Source: CAVVUC01 sp963751395
GTDB lineage: Bacteria > Verrucomicrobiota > Verrucomicrobiia > Chthoniobacterales > Chthoniobacteraceae
Reading direction: 5' to 3'
DNA: 64,000 nt
NCBI GenBank assembly: GCA_963751395.1
Contig: CAVVUC010000001.1
Location: 434,001 to 498,000, forward strand
The position numbers were made by a program, and so were the translations under genes. Shown here piece by piece: positions 58,301-64,000 of this stretch; the stretch's first letter is position 1, and every line of letters starts with the position of its first letter. Under the pieces are notes generated by a model that made no database searches, was not told the DNA's origin, and saw nothing but the letters and a program-made list of their open reading frames with translations.

Positions 58301-58377
58301 AGGCAGTCGGTCTGCGAGAGTGTTTCAGCCATCGGTTGGATCAGTCTTCCATAGTGTTCGAGCATTGGCGAGACCAC
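49351..58377 (-). CDS. three-module non-ribosomal peptide synthetase (A-T-C-A-T-C-A-T-TE)
   Basis: 3008 aa; starts directly with an adenylation domain, then T1 (Ser in GGHSLL ~560), C (HHIAIDD ~757), A2, T2 (~1610), C (HHIAMDE ~1806), A3, T3 (~2675) and a thioesterase (~2725-3008). The code read by alignment to GrsA gives DILQLGMIWK for A1 (close to the glycine code), DAFTTALIWK for A2 (no confident substrate) and DLTKIGHVGK for A3 (aspartate-like). A tripeptide Gly-X-Asp is predicted. The TE nucleophile is Cys (GYCFEG ~2811). GTG at 58377 or ATG at 58365 starts it. No PPTase or exporter nearby. Confidence 0.93.
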   Translation of the reverse strand: MVSPMLEHYGRLIQPMAETLSQTDCLHEIFVQQAKRTPDAVALVFHEDRVSYRELDARADQLASQLRSCGVGIETLVGICLERLVEMVVAMLAVLKAGGAYVPLDPAYPLERLAWMIEDTQMPVLLTQQALVDSLPDCAAEIVCVDAPPGPVIVPGPGEIPQASGENLAYVIYTSGSTGRPKGVQISHGAVVNFLTSMRNAPGMKSDDTLLAVTTLSFDIAVLELFLPLMVGARVLMASREAAGDGVQLASLLKSNDVTVMQATPATWRMLIDSGWRGSPGLKILCGGEAWSGELASELLDRCDSLWNMYGPTETTIWSAVCEVHRDQPVQIGPPIARTVLRVLSDDMEPVSDGSPGELFIGGEGLARGYLNRPDLTAERFIPDRFSSEPGARLYRTGDTVRRMPGGNLEFLGRMDHQVKIRGYRIEPGEIENLLRQYPAIRNAVVISREIAPGDARLVAYVIGGKDGSIDAPGIRRFLQSRLPAHMLPAAYVSLPEFPLTPNGKLDRKALPPPDWERSIPGEAPEQPHTVTEEMLTGVFCTVLGIGQLSLDDNFFDLGGHSLLATLAISRVRNLFHVEASLRTFFENPTVRMLAAHLDRLRDEAALEPPLPPIVPVPRLPAMPLSFAQERLWFMDRLEPERAIYNVAMALRLDGVFDMATCQRCIGEIVRRHESLRTCFVEVEGSPVQRIAAFEAVVVPFSDLSDMAGEAREREVLRGCEAEACQPFDLSEGSLLRTRLFRLNSEQHVLFLNVHHIAIDDWLASLLAAEFSALYSAFSAARPSPLPVLPVQYADFAVWQRDCLTTGMLANQLAFWKEQLGGAPALLELPADHPRPGVQSHRGAEERMIFPGSLHRKLAALSRAEGVSFFMLLLAAFQAFLSRISGQQDIVIGSPIAGRNRAEIENLIGFFVNTLVLRCDLSGDPTFRETLAKVRNMTLGAYANQDLPFEKLVEELRPERNLSYSPLCQVIFALQHLPVAQPADGLRLSLDWVPTGTAKFDLSVTMIETQDALHVLAEYSTDLFERETIVRLLGHFRTLLEGIVANPAARIRALPLMSEAEKERLLVEWNRTEQEYPRDKCVHQLFEAQAGRTPEAVALIFENQRLTYRELDEQANRVARYLSKRGVGPEVLVGLCMERSLEMIVGLLGILKAGGAYVPLDPSYPAERLRFMIADSGLPIILTQQSLVASLPESAAQLVCFDAEEIASEPAESPATHVESNHLAYVIFTSGSTGQPKGVLVPHRGLCNVAEAQTKAFRPAPGDRVLQFASISFDASIFEIVMALSHGAALCVGCQEDLMPGPGLIRFLREHSVSIVTLTPSALAAMPFAELPELRVITVAGEACSERLVAQWAPGRRFFNLYGPTETTIWATMAECRAGEGAPSIGRPIANTQVYVLDGDLAPVPLGVVGELFIGGEGVARGYLNRPELTVGRFVASPFHNEPEARLYRTGDLVRQRADGTLEFRGRADQQVKIRGFRIEPGEIEAALRQHPAVREAAVIAREAAPGDHRLAAYVVANGGGSPTTSELQAFLREKLPEHFVPSTFTLLPALPLTPAGKIDRNALPAPDPAAQRAGEDYAPPASPTEDRLAKIWNAVLRVERLGMNDNFFALGGHSLLAGQLVSRVRDELKIEVPLRCIFENQTVRALAKWIDGMAAADSGAPPLIPVPREGPLPLSFAQERLWFLDQLKPDSALYNVAMTLRLDGPLDASVLRRCLDEIVRRHESLRTRFDSIDGGPAQTIADVEPMELPCHDLSALPGPVRESEAARRCEDEARRPFNLSRDRLFRAQLFHLAPDAHLLFVNAHHIAMDEWSAGVLMDELNALYPAFSAGKPSPLPEPAVQYADFAVWQRKWLCGPRLEQQLSYWRRQLADAPPLLELPADRPRPTEQSHRGAVETARFSKQLADGLRALSIEEGVSLFMTTLAAFHLLLSRLSGRDDIVVGSPSGGRHRTEIEGLIGFFVNLLALRCDLSGNPTFRELLSRVREVTLGAYAHQDLPFEKLVEELKPARNLSYSPICQVLFALKNLPPSQPEGALCVALDVVSSGTAKFDLSVTLIETGDGLKVKAEYSTDLFDRETIARLLDRLRILLEAIVANPSGRIGALPVMSDAERERVLVEWNRSEPVEPSERCIHELFEAQAERTPEAVALVFEEESLTYRELNSRADRVATFLQTRGVGPEVLVGLCIERSLEMIVGLLGILKAGGAYVPLDPAFPAARLKLLIEDCNAAVLLTQRDVLERLPELRCEAVCIQDALARDVVPDARRGPGAAPANLAYVIYTSGSTGGPKPVAIEHRNIVNYVSGIIERVKFGAGWSFATASALSADLGNTVIFPALCTGGSLHVIAGERIADPVAFADYFSRHPIDCLKIVPSHLAALQSGPHPERVMPRRCLILGGEPARSEWVERLQSLAPDCAIFNHYGPTETTVGVLAWRVDGPPPECASGTLPLGRPLANTRIYILDHRGEPVVPGVSGEIHIGGSGVGRGYPGRPELTAERFVPDRFTDAPDARLYRTGDRARFLADGNIEFLGRMDEQLKVRGFRIEPAEIEAALASHPLVQRAAVVSRENSSGEIMLVAFIAADTGATLPAATLREHLRETLPDPMIPGRFVFMESMPLTSSGKADRQALASVPIAEQNEPRELSSPRTNLEFQLVQIWQDALGTGPIGVRDNFFDLGGHSLLAAKIVSDLRRMLGVNVPIAMLFLHPTIEKLARVLPTGSEVETGVFIQLQSGSAERKLVFIIGEFGMDLMHLAPLVGNEVPSFASVVPVSKTLIDAMASGRLEGLPSVEDLAARHAEQILERDPGGPYLVAGYCFEGLLAIEVARTLLARGRQVESVFLFDTSVNPEALGWHFKMRAYKLWVLRNLELTSRFGARYFWSKLKMKWRRPAPGLTPQGEPARTMPVDEDQATRFAHVDIVRKIYRRAQRRYRPQPIPCHGTLFLSTAAIGCANDPSLGADLAFTRRVEIVPVPGNHTTMLHEPHVRTLASKIAGLISTSDRKHERQPAAIP

Positions 58378-58536
58378 TCACGCGTCGGCAGACCTTCAAG
58401 ATCTCACATCATGCTGAGCAACCTTCCAAAACCACCTTGCGTGCCATGGAAATACCGACACCTTGCCGGAGTCGCATTTCGGAGGGCGCGACATGCCTCG
58501 ATTTGCCTTCGCAAATACTGGACTCACAAGCAAAAA

Positions 58537-58565
58537 GGGAGCTTGGGGATTGAACCCAAGCTCCC
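58537..58565 (-). terminator. Rho-independent terminator of the adhesin gene
   Basis: GGGAGCTTGGG and its complement form an 11-bp stem with a 7-nt loop. On the minus strand it is followed by TTTTT. It lies 33 nt past the stop of the 58599-61475 gene. The remainder of 58378-58598 shows no gene. Confidence 0.85.
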
Positions 58566-58598
58566 AAGATTAGCTGTGACTGACTTCCAGTGCTCAGT

Positions 58599-61475
58599 TT
58601 ACGGATTCAATTTGCCCTTGTCCGTCGTGCCCTGGTCGTAGTTCTCATTGATCGTTTTGACCGCGGTGTTCAGGTCGGCGTACGAGAGGCCAGAGGGCAA
58701 AGTCTCACCGCCGAGAACCCGGTTGGCGAGGTCCAGAACCTGCAACACCGTCGAGCCCGCCAACTTCGTGGTGTTGAGCTTCAGGGCCGCCAGTCCCGGC
58801 TTGAGGATTCCCGCATTGGAGAAGTCCACGTTCAGTTTGAGCGCGATTGTCTGGCCAGCAAGTTCGCCGGCTTTCGAGGTCGTCACGTTGGTCCCACTGG
58901 CGGTCAGTTTGCTTGGGGTGCCGCTGGCGGGCAGGAACGCCTTGACCGCAGCCGCTGTAGTGAACTTCAACGTATAGGTTCCGCCGACCGTCAAGCCGGC
59001 CGGATAGAGGTTGGAGAAGTTCGCCGTGAGCAGAGCCCCGGCGGTTGCTCCATCCCATCCCTTGGAGTCCTGCTTGTAGGTGGTGTACTTCTGCGGGGTG
59101 CCGCCTCCTGAAGTCCCTGTCACAGTCACCTTGGCCGTGGCCTCGGCGTATAGAACAGTGGTGCCGGAGACTGCCGTGCCTTTGGCTTTATTAATCGCAT
59201 CGGCGGTGCAGGGAACAGGAACCACCAGATTCGCACCCACCTTCGCCGGCGAGTTATGCACACCAACGATGTTCACCTTTCCGAAGCCGCTCGATCCAAA
59301 CGCGCTGCCCTTGATCTCGATGGTGTAACCATCCACATAATCCCACGTCGGGAAGCTCGATGGAGGAGCTGGCGAATTCGTGGTGTAACCATAGAACGCC
59401 GGCGACTGATTCAGGTTCTTGCTCATGGTCGTGTCCACGCTGACGATGTCAGAAAGGAGACCGCTGATCATCCCTCCATCCCCGCCAGTCGCTCCCAAGG
59501 TTCCGTAACCCGACGGGTAAGCCGCAGTGCCAGTGGACGAGATGTAGTCGAACTTGGCCTGGAGGACCACTGTGCCGGTTCCACTGATGAATTGAATATT
59601 TGCCCCGTCGCTCCCGGTGAAGTTGCTGAAGGTGTGCCCGTTGGTCCATCCGGAGGAAGCATTGCTGCCATAGGTGTTGTCCACCAGATCCGTGCTCTGC
59701 CGGTAGGTCACCTTCACGTTCCCGTTACCGAGCAACTCCGTGATCAGCAGACCGACTTTGGTATCGACGTTGTTGATCGGCGCACAGGTGATGATCGGCG
59801 GGATGCCATCCACCACGAACGACTGCGACTGGCCCGGCAGCAAGGTCAGCCCGGGAGGGGCGACAACGTAGAAGTCATCACCTTCATAAGATGGTGTGGC
59901 ATTGTCATCCTTGATCGTGATGCCCGTCAGTTGAGTGGCACCGGTGTTCGTCACCGTGTAGGTGTATTGAACCTTCTCAAAGGCGTTGACCGTTGTCTTG
60001 TTGACCGACTTGGTCAGGGTGAATCGGCCATCTTTTGCCTTATACCCGAAGTCGATCGTTTGATCCGATGAGGTGCTGGTCGGAAGATTCACGAAGTGGG
60101 GGTTGGGACCGCTGTCATTGGCTTGCGTGCCTGCGTTGTCCGTAGTCGGAACATAACCTGACAGAGCGGGCTGACTGTTATCGATGGAGACAATATAGTC
60201 TCCCTCTATGAGGCCGGTAAACTGGTAGTAACCATTTACATTCAGCGCTGCGTTGAAGGCCGTCGTTCCGGTTGCGAGGGTGTTCAGTCCGGTGCTGTCC
60301 TTGAGCACGACGACGACGCCGTTAATGCCCGGTTCATTCAGATCTTGAATGCCGTTTCCGTTCAAGTCATTCCAGACGAAGTCGCCCAAACGCCCCGCGG
60401 GGGTGGTATAATAGCCGAAATCAATGGTGTAGTCGAAGCTGCTGTCGGTCGCCAAAACGACCGTGGCGGGATTCGGGTTGCTGTCCACCGACCGATCGGA
60501 GCCAGCGGTAACAACCGTCGGAGTAAATCCGGTCAGCGCTCCCTGGGCGTTGTTGATTTTGACGACGTAGGTGCCTGAAGTAAGCGGAGTGAATTGATAC
60601 CAGCCGTGATCCGAAGGAGTCGAAGGGTTGGGTCCAGTGAAGGTGTTTGCAAGCAGGTTGTTATTGTTGTCCCAGAGCGTCACCTCAACATTATCGATGC
60701 CAACTTCGCCTGCATTCTGGATGCCATTGCGGTTGGTGTCATTCCAAACATAGTCGCCGATCGCACCTGAAGCATTCCTGACTTCGATGATGAAAGGTTG
60801 AAACGTCCCGACGTTGATGTCGGGCGGCAGCGCCGTCACGACTGCGGTCACTCCCGTGGGCGGCGGGGTATAGGCATCCCCGTTCGCGTTGGCGGCATTG
60901 ATAATGTTTAGCACCATCGTCGAATTCACCAGAGGGAAATTGTATGGGGGCGCATGGAGGAAGTGGTTGGGATCTTTGAGCTCCGCTTCTGAGGGGCCTC
61001 CACCCCCGATGAAATACCAGATCGCAACCTGAATATCGGATGCAGTTGCCCCTAGAGGCTTGTTGTTGAGGATGTAGTTGATTTTGTTCCAACTGAAATC
61101 CGCGGATGTCGGAAAAGGAGGAGGATTGCTCGGTCCGCTCGGAATGCCAACTGCGGCCAGCCCGGCGTTATCGTAACTGCTGACGATGCGCGGGTAGTAG
61201 CTTCCTCCTGGTGACACGTTTAAGTAAGAATTGATGCACCAACCGAGATAACCGGGACCATTGGTGATCGAGTTTCCCGGGGGAACATTTTGGAACACGA
61301 TCAACCCATAACTAACAGGCGCGTTAGTATAAATGGATTCCAGAATCCTCGGATTAAGTGCATCCTGCTGCCCAAGGCTGGGCAAGGTCAGGCCAAATGC
61401 CCTGACTCCGGGGAGCAGCAAGGCGCATAGCGCGAAGAGCGCCACGAATATTGATTTAGCTGGTTTTGTTTTCAT
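58599..61475 (-). CDS. secreted adhesin-like protein: thioester domain, SdrD B-type repeats, DUF11-like domain
   Basis: 958 aa with a signal peptide (IFVALFALCALLLPGVRA). Residues ~60-170 resemble a thioester domain: a Cys in GYLGWCINSYLN and the glutamine motif DIQVAIWYF, with WNKINYILNN between, as in Gram-positive TED adhesins. Two SdrD B-like repeats follow (GDYVWNDTNRNGIQNAGEVG, GDFVWNDLNGNGIQDLNEPG) and then a DUF11-like region (VQYTYTVTNTGATQLTG). The C-terminus contains a long beta-rich region and no LPXTG. Probably surface-attached. A terminator follows the stop. Confidence 0.75.
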   Translation of the reverse strand: MKTKPAKSIFVALFALCALLLPGVRAFGLTLPSLGQQDALNPRILESIYTNAPVSYGLIVFQNVPPGNSITNGPGYLGWCINSYLNVSPGGSYYPRIVSSYDNAGLAAVGIPSGPSNPPPFPTSADFSWNKINYILNNKPLGATASDIQVAIWYFIGGGGPSEAELKDPNHFLHAPPYNFPLVNSTMVLNIINAANANGDAYTPPPTGVTAVVTALPPDINVGTFQPFIIEVRNASGAIGDYVWNDTNRNGIQNAGEVGIDNVEVTLWDNNNNLLANTFTGPNPSTPSDHGWYQFTPLTSGTYVVKINNAQGALTGFTPTVVTAGSDRSVDSNPNPATVVLATDSSFDYTIDFGYYTTPAGRLGDFVWNDLNGNGIQDLNEPGINGVVVVLKDSTGLNTLATGTTAFNAALNVNGYYQFTGLIEGDYIVSIDNSQPALSGYVPTTDNAGTQANDSGPNPHFVNLPTSTSSDQTIDFGYKAKDGRFTLTKSVNKTTVNAFEKVQYTYTVTNTGATQLTGITIKDDNATPSYEGDDFYVVAPPGLTLLPGQSQSFVVDGIPPIITCAPINNVDTKVGLLITELLGNGNVKVTYRQSTDLVDNTYGSNASSGWTNGHTFSNFTGSDGANIQFISGTGTVVLQAKFDYISSTGTAAYPSGYGTLGATGGDGGMISGLLSDIVSVDTTMSKNLNQSPAFYGYTTNSPAPPSSFPTWDYVDGYTIEIKGSAFGSSGFGKVNIVGVHNSPAKVGANLVVPVPCTADAINKAKGTAVSGTTVLYAEATAKVTVTGTSGGGTPQKYTTYKQDSKGWDGATAGALLTANFSNLYPAGLTVGGTYTLKFTTAAAVKAFLPASGTPSKLTASGTNVTTSKAGELAGQTIALKLNVDFSNAGILKPGLAALKLNTTKLAGSTVLQVLDLANRVLGGETLPSGLSYADLNTAVKTINENYDQGTTDKGKLNP

Positions 61476-61606
61476 ATATGTGGTGATGAGTTTGATTTGG
61501 TGCAAGCGCGTCGGGGCCAGTGTTTCATTGGAGGTGCGGATCGAATGACTGGAGAAGTCTGATCGGGGGCATCGCCGGAAGTTGGCTGGTAGCGTCACAG
61601 GCATAA

Positions 61607-61635
61607 CTTCTATCAAGATCCTCGACGTGCGTCAA
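61607..61635 (-). promoter_or_regulatory. possible sigma-70 promoter for the adhesin gene
   Basis: On the minus strand TTGACG (61635-61630) is followed after 17 nt by TAGAAG (61612-61607), giving a leader of ~120 nt before the ATG at 61475. The -10 box is weak. Confidence 0.35.
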
Positions 61636-61708
61636 CAAAAATGCTTATTCCCTAAAGTCTCTTTATTCTGTAGGAGAATGGCCTACAACGAGGCTGGCAC
61701 GGGCAAGC

Positions 61709-62242
61709 CTAGTGCGTCCGGACCAATTCCACTCTCCCGTTTTTCTTTGGGGGAGACACCTTGTTGGAACTGAAGCCTCTTGCCTTGAGCCGCCAAGGCG
61801 GCGTGCCGCAATTGGTCAGGAAATTCATCACCGCTCTGGCCCGCGCTTCTCCGAGGGCCGCGTTGTTCTCACGACCATCCGCTTTCTCCGCATAGCCGTG
61901 AATCTCGAACTGCATTTTTTTGAACCCGGCAACGCGCGCCGCGTCCGGGTCTGAACTGATGCCTTCTGTGACTTCCTCGATGGAGTTGAAGATTTGCTGC
62001 ACGATTCTCTCCTGCTGGCCCGTCAGTTTCGCCACACCGGGTTCAAACTCGAGTCCTTTGATGATGATGGCGGTGCCAACGGGAACGATGAATTGTTCCG
62101 TTTTCACGAATTCATGGCCTGCCTGATCTCGTGTGCGCAGGTATGGTGCCGGCACCTTGCCAGGCTCGGGACTCGAGTCCTGCGAATGGGCATTTGCCGA
62201 CAATAAGAACACCAAAATCGAACACGAACGGCACAACAGCAC
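61709..62242 (-). CDS. OmpA-like peptidoglycan-associated protein
   Basis: 177 aa from a GTG start. The N-terminal MLLCRSCSILVFLLSANAHS is a signal peptide, possibly of a lipoprotein. Residues ~75-175 form an OmpA-like fold: IIIKGLEFEPGVAKLTGQQE, FEIHGYAEKADG and NNAALGEARARAVMNFL, the peptidoglycan-binding core. It lies 233 bp upstream of, and in line with, the adhesin gene and could help anchor the envelope. Start codon is uncertain. Confidence 0.75.
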   Translation of the reverse strand: MLLCRSCSILVFLLSANAHSQDSSPEPGKVPAPYLRTRDQAGHEFVKTEQFIVPVGTAIIIKGLEFEPGVAKLTGQQERIVQQIFNSIEEVTEGISSDPDAARVAGFKKMQFEIHGYAEKADGRENNAALGEARARAVMNFLTNCGTPPWRLKARGFSSNKVSPPKKNGRVELVRTH

Positions 62243-62394
62243 CGATGCAAGTTGCGGATATCAATGCTTGCGATCGCAAACGTAAAGCTTCATTGGGGCA
62301 ATTGTATATGGTTTTAACCTTGCCCGCCATTGGCAAGTGGGAGGCTTTGTCATTGCTTGCGGCTTGACACGATGAACAACAATCGCCCGGCTTC

Positions 62395-62784
62395 GTGTGC
62401 TTCACGAAGCCGGCGGGCAACATACTGACGTTCGACGGCAGCCCGAAATTCGTCGCAGCGGCCGCCGATGCGGGCATCACCGCGAAGACGCCAGGCTTGT
62501 TCGTCATGATGAAGCATCCCGATCGTGTCGCGATCAGACCGAAAGGCGGTCGGGTGGCGCTCTGCGCGGATGAGGAAACCAGCACGACGCTGAGCGCGCT
62601 GCACATTGTGGCCGTGGAGCCGCAGCGCAGCCGTTCGCGTTCGCGTGGAGCAAAAGCGAAACCGGTTGCGCGCGTGGAGCTCTCCACAAAGCAGGGGATG
62701 CATCTCAAGAGATCGTGGAGCTTCATCAGGATGCTCGAAGATTTTCCGAGTTCGTGCTTTTTTTCGCGAAGCTCTGCTGTATGA
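62395..62784 (+). CDS. doubtful hypothetical protein / gene remnant
   Basis: A 129-aa frame from GTG (VCFTKPAGNILTFDGSPKFV, then a Ser/Arg-rich stretch). Codon third positions are GC-rich in this frame, which favours coding, but the start lies inside an 11-bp perfect hairpin (62387-62413), which argues for a remnant. Competing minus-strand frames overlap it. No family recognised. Confidence 0.3.
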   Translation: MCFTKPAGNILTFDGSPKFVAAAADAGITAKTPGLFVMMKHPDRVAIRPKGGRVALCADEETSTTLSALHIVAVEPQRSRSRSRGAKAKPVARVELSTKQGMHLKRSWSFIRMLEDFPSSCFFSRSSAV

Positions 62785-62806
62785 ATTTTCAGCGAACAAA
62801 ACGACC

Positions 62807-63190
62807 ATGTCAGAACGCAAAGTAGCTATTATTGGCGCATCGAGCGATCGGCGGAAATACGGGAACAAGGCGGTGAGGGCCTATCTGGAAAGCGAGTTTG
62901 TCGTGTTTCCGATCAATCCGCGCGAGGAAACCATCGAGGGGATCAAGGCTTACAAGTCGATCGAGGAAATCCCCGGTTCGATCAATGTGGTGAGCATGTA
63001 TGTGGCGCCGGCCGTCGGACTGAAGCTGCTGCCCACGATCGCGGAATTGAGGCCGCAGGAGTTGTGGATCAATCCCGGCTCGGAGAGCGACGATCTGATC
63101 GAGGCCGCGGCGGATTTGCATCTGCGCACCGTCGTGGCGTGCTCGATCACCGCCCTCGGCATCTCTCCTGAAGAAATTCCCGATGTTTAG
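62807..63190 (+). CDS. CoA-binding domain protein (YccU family)
   Basis: A 127-aa Rossmann-fold protein of the CoA_binding_2 type: VAIIGASSDRRKYGNKAVRA and VFPINPREETIEGIKAYKSI, then the conserved VVSMYVAP and LWINPGSESDDLIEAA. Family members bind CoA; the physiological function is not established. The ATG at 62807 gives a normal start. About 146 bp upstream of sdhC, which has no other gene between. Confidence 0.9.
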   Translation: MSERKVAIIGASSDRRKYGNKAVRAYLESEFVVFPINPREETIEGIKAYKSIEEIPGSINVVSMYVAPAVGLKLLPTIAELRPQELWINPGSESDDLIEAAADLHLRTVVACSITALGISPEEIPDV

Positions 63191-63336
63191 CAGATGGCCG
63201 CTGAAGAAGCGGGGACAACAAAAGGCAATCATTGGCCAATATCGGGTTTGCGCTTTGGGCAAACTATCCGCAATGTGTTGCCTCTGAAATCAAACGAAGC
63301 CTTGAACCAAAACCCTGACCAACACAAGAAAGAGCG

Positions 63337-64000
63337 ATGAGTTTCATCCTGAATTTTTACAAATCTTCAATCGGCAAGAAATGGGTCGTCGCCATCACAG
63401 GCTTGATGCTCCTCGGCTTCGTCACCGGCCACCTTGTCGGCAACCTCCAAATTTTCCTCCCGCCCGACTGGATCAACTCCTACGCAAAGCACCTCGAAGA
63501 CCTCGGGCCGTTCCTCTGGCTGATCCGCTTCGCGATGCTGGGCATCATCGGGCTGCACATCCTCACTACCGTGCATCTCGTGGCGGAAAACCGCCGCGCC
63601 AAGCCGGTGAAATACGACGTCAACGGCGCACAGGCCTCCTCGCTTGCATCCCGCACGATGATCCTGAGCGGCCTGGTGGTTCTCTCGTTCGTTGTCTTTC
63701 ACATCCTGCACTACACGGTGCGCCTGCAGCACCCTCAGTGGGGCGAGGAAACCTTCAAGCTCGCGAATGGCCACATGGTCCGCGACGTCCACAAGATGAT
63801 GGTTGAGGGGTTCAGCCACACGGGTGTCTCGGCCTTTTACATCATCAGCGTCTTCCTGCTCGCCTCGCACCTTAGCCACGGCATTGCCAGCGTTTTCCAG
63901 ACGTTCGGCCTGAACAGCCAGAAGGTCCAATGCCTGCTCAAGCTGGGCGGGCAGGCCTACGCGTGGCTGCTCTTCATCGGATACGCCTCCATCCCCGCCT
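63337..64000 (+). CDS. sdhC: succinate dehydrogenase cytochrome b subunit (partial at window edge)
   Basis: Membrane anchor of the trimeric b558-type succinate dehydrogenase (complex II), B. subtilis-like, binding haem and quinone. 221 codons are visible: MSFILNFYKSSIGKKWVVAI, a first helix with TGHLVGNLQIF (haem-ligand His), IIGLHILTTVHLVAENRRA, VLSFVVFHILHYTVRL and later helices with FLLASHLSHGIASVFQTFGL. The frame is open to the window end. A GAAAGAG-like Shine-Dalgarno precedes the start. SdhA and SdhB are expected to follow beyond the window. Confidence 0.93.
   Translation, partial: MSFILNFYKSSIGKKWVVAITGLMLLGFVTGHLVGNLQIFLPPDWINSYAKHLEDLGPFLWLIRFAMLGIIGLHILTTVHLVAENRRAKPVKYDVNGAQASSLASRTMILSGLVVLSFVVFHILHYTVRLQHPQWGEETFKLANGHMVRDVHKMMVEGFSHTGVSAFYIISVFLLASHLSHGIASVFQTFGLNSQKVQCLLKLGGQAYAWLLFIGYASIPA

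Noticed and set aside
58537..58565. tRNA-like segment (GGGATTGAACCC)
   Set aside because: It is the loop of a perfect 11-bp terminator hairpin; no acceptor or D arm can be built around it. No tRNA or rRNA gene was recognised in the window.

Overview
The window is a GC-rich bacterial chromosome segment that most probably comes from a soil-type Verrucomicrobium of the Chthoniobacter/Spartobacteria group. Evidence for this is a complete four-gene Verru_Chthon pseudopilin cassette (34.4-39.4 kb), a lexA promoter with the verrucomicrobial LexA box TGTTC-N4-GAACA, large secreted proteins with signal peptides and Verrucomicrobia-style C-terminal tails, and hopanoid genes (hpnH, shc).

Layout. 0-9 kb is a minus-strand run of housekeeping genes (fumC, PmtA-like methyltransferase, beta-helix protein, cysS with two frameshifts, ispF, suhB, a Lys/Ala-rich mini-protein, then yicC-gmk-coaC-coaB). 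9-10.7 kb holds yjbQ, a small Tyr-rich secreted protein and a metallophosphoesterase. 10.7-12.7 kb is a toxin-antitoxin cluster whose modules are separated by three copies of a ~100-bp direct repeat. 13-16.4 kb holds a 944-aa secreted HAF/C39-like/DUF11 protein and a palindrome-rich gap. 16.4-21 kb holds moxR and a DUF4175-like gene, with a four-helix-bundle (S23/bAvd) gene between them flanked by perfect 24-bp inverted repeats, plus an orphan atpC and a zinc-ribbon coiled-coil protein. 21-26.7 kb holds hpnH, shc and rnr. 27-34.2 kb holds an Lrp-like regulator and gltB-gltD with a HicBA pair inserted between them. 34.4-39.4 kb is the pseudopilin cassette.

40.2-47.2 kb is the most remarkable region. 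It holds an SOS operon of lexA, a 37-aa ORF ending in a clamp-binding-type motif (QLELPL), and one reading frame that fuses a Y-family polymerase (DinB) to a C-family replicative-type polymerase (DnaE). A group II intron sits exactly in the stop codon of that fusion gene. The three genes are tightly spaced or overlap, and together look like a single-chain alternative to the ImuA/ImuB/DnaE2 mutasome.

47.2-61.5 kb holds a secreted SGNH-hydrolase/repeat protein, a three-module NRPS (A-T-C-A-T-C-A-T-TE) and a thioester-domain/SdrD-like adhesin. The right edge carries an OmpA-like lipoprotein or periplasmic protein, a doubtful ORF, a CoA-binding protein and the start of the succinate dehydrogenase operon (sdhC).

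A recurring motif is a set of short degenerate heptad arrays of form (GGANNNN)n or its complement. They lie inside or beside cysS, moxR/S23 and hpnH, and add in-frame codons to conserved enzymes. All calls come from reading the sequence; no database search was run.
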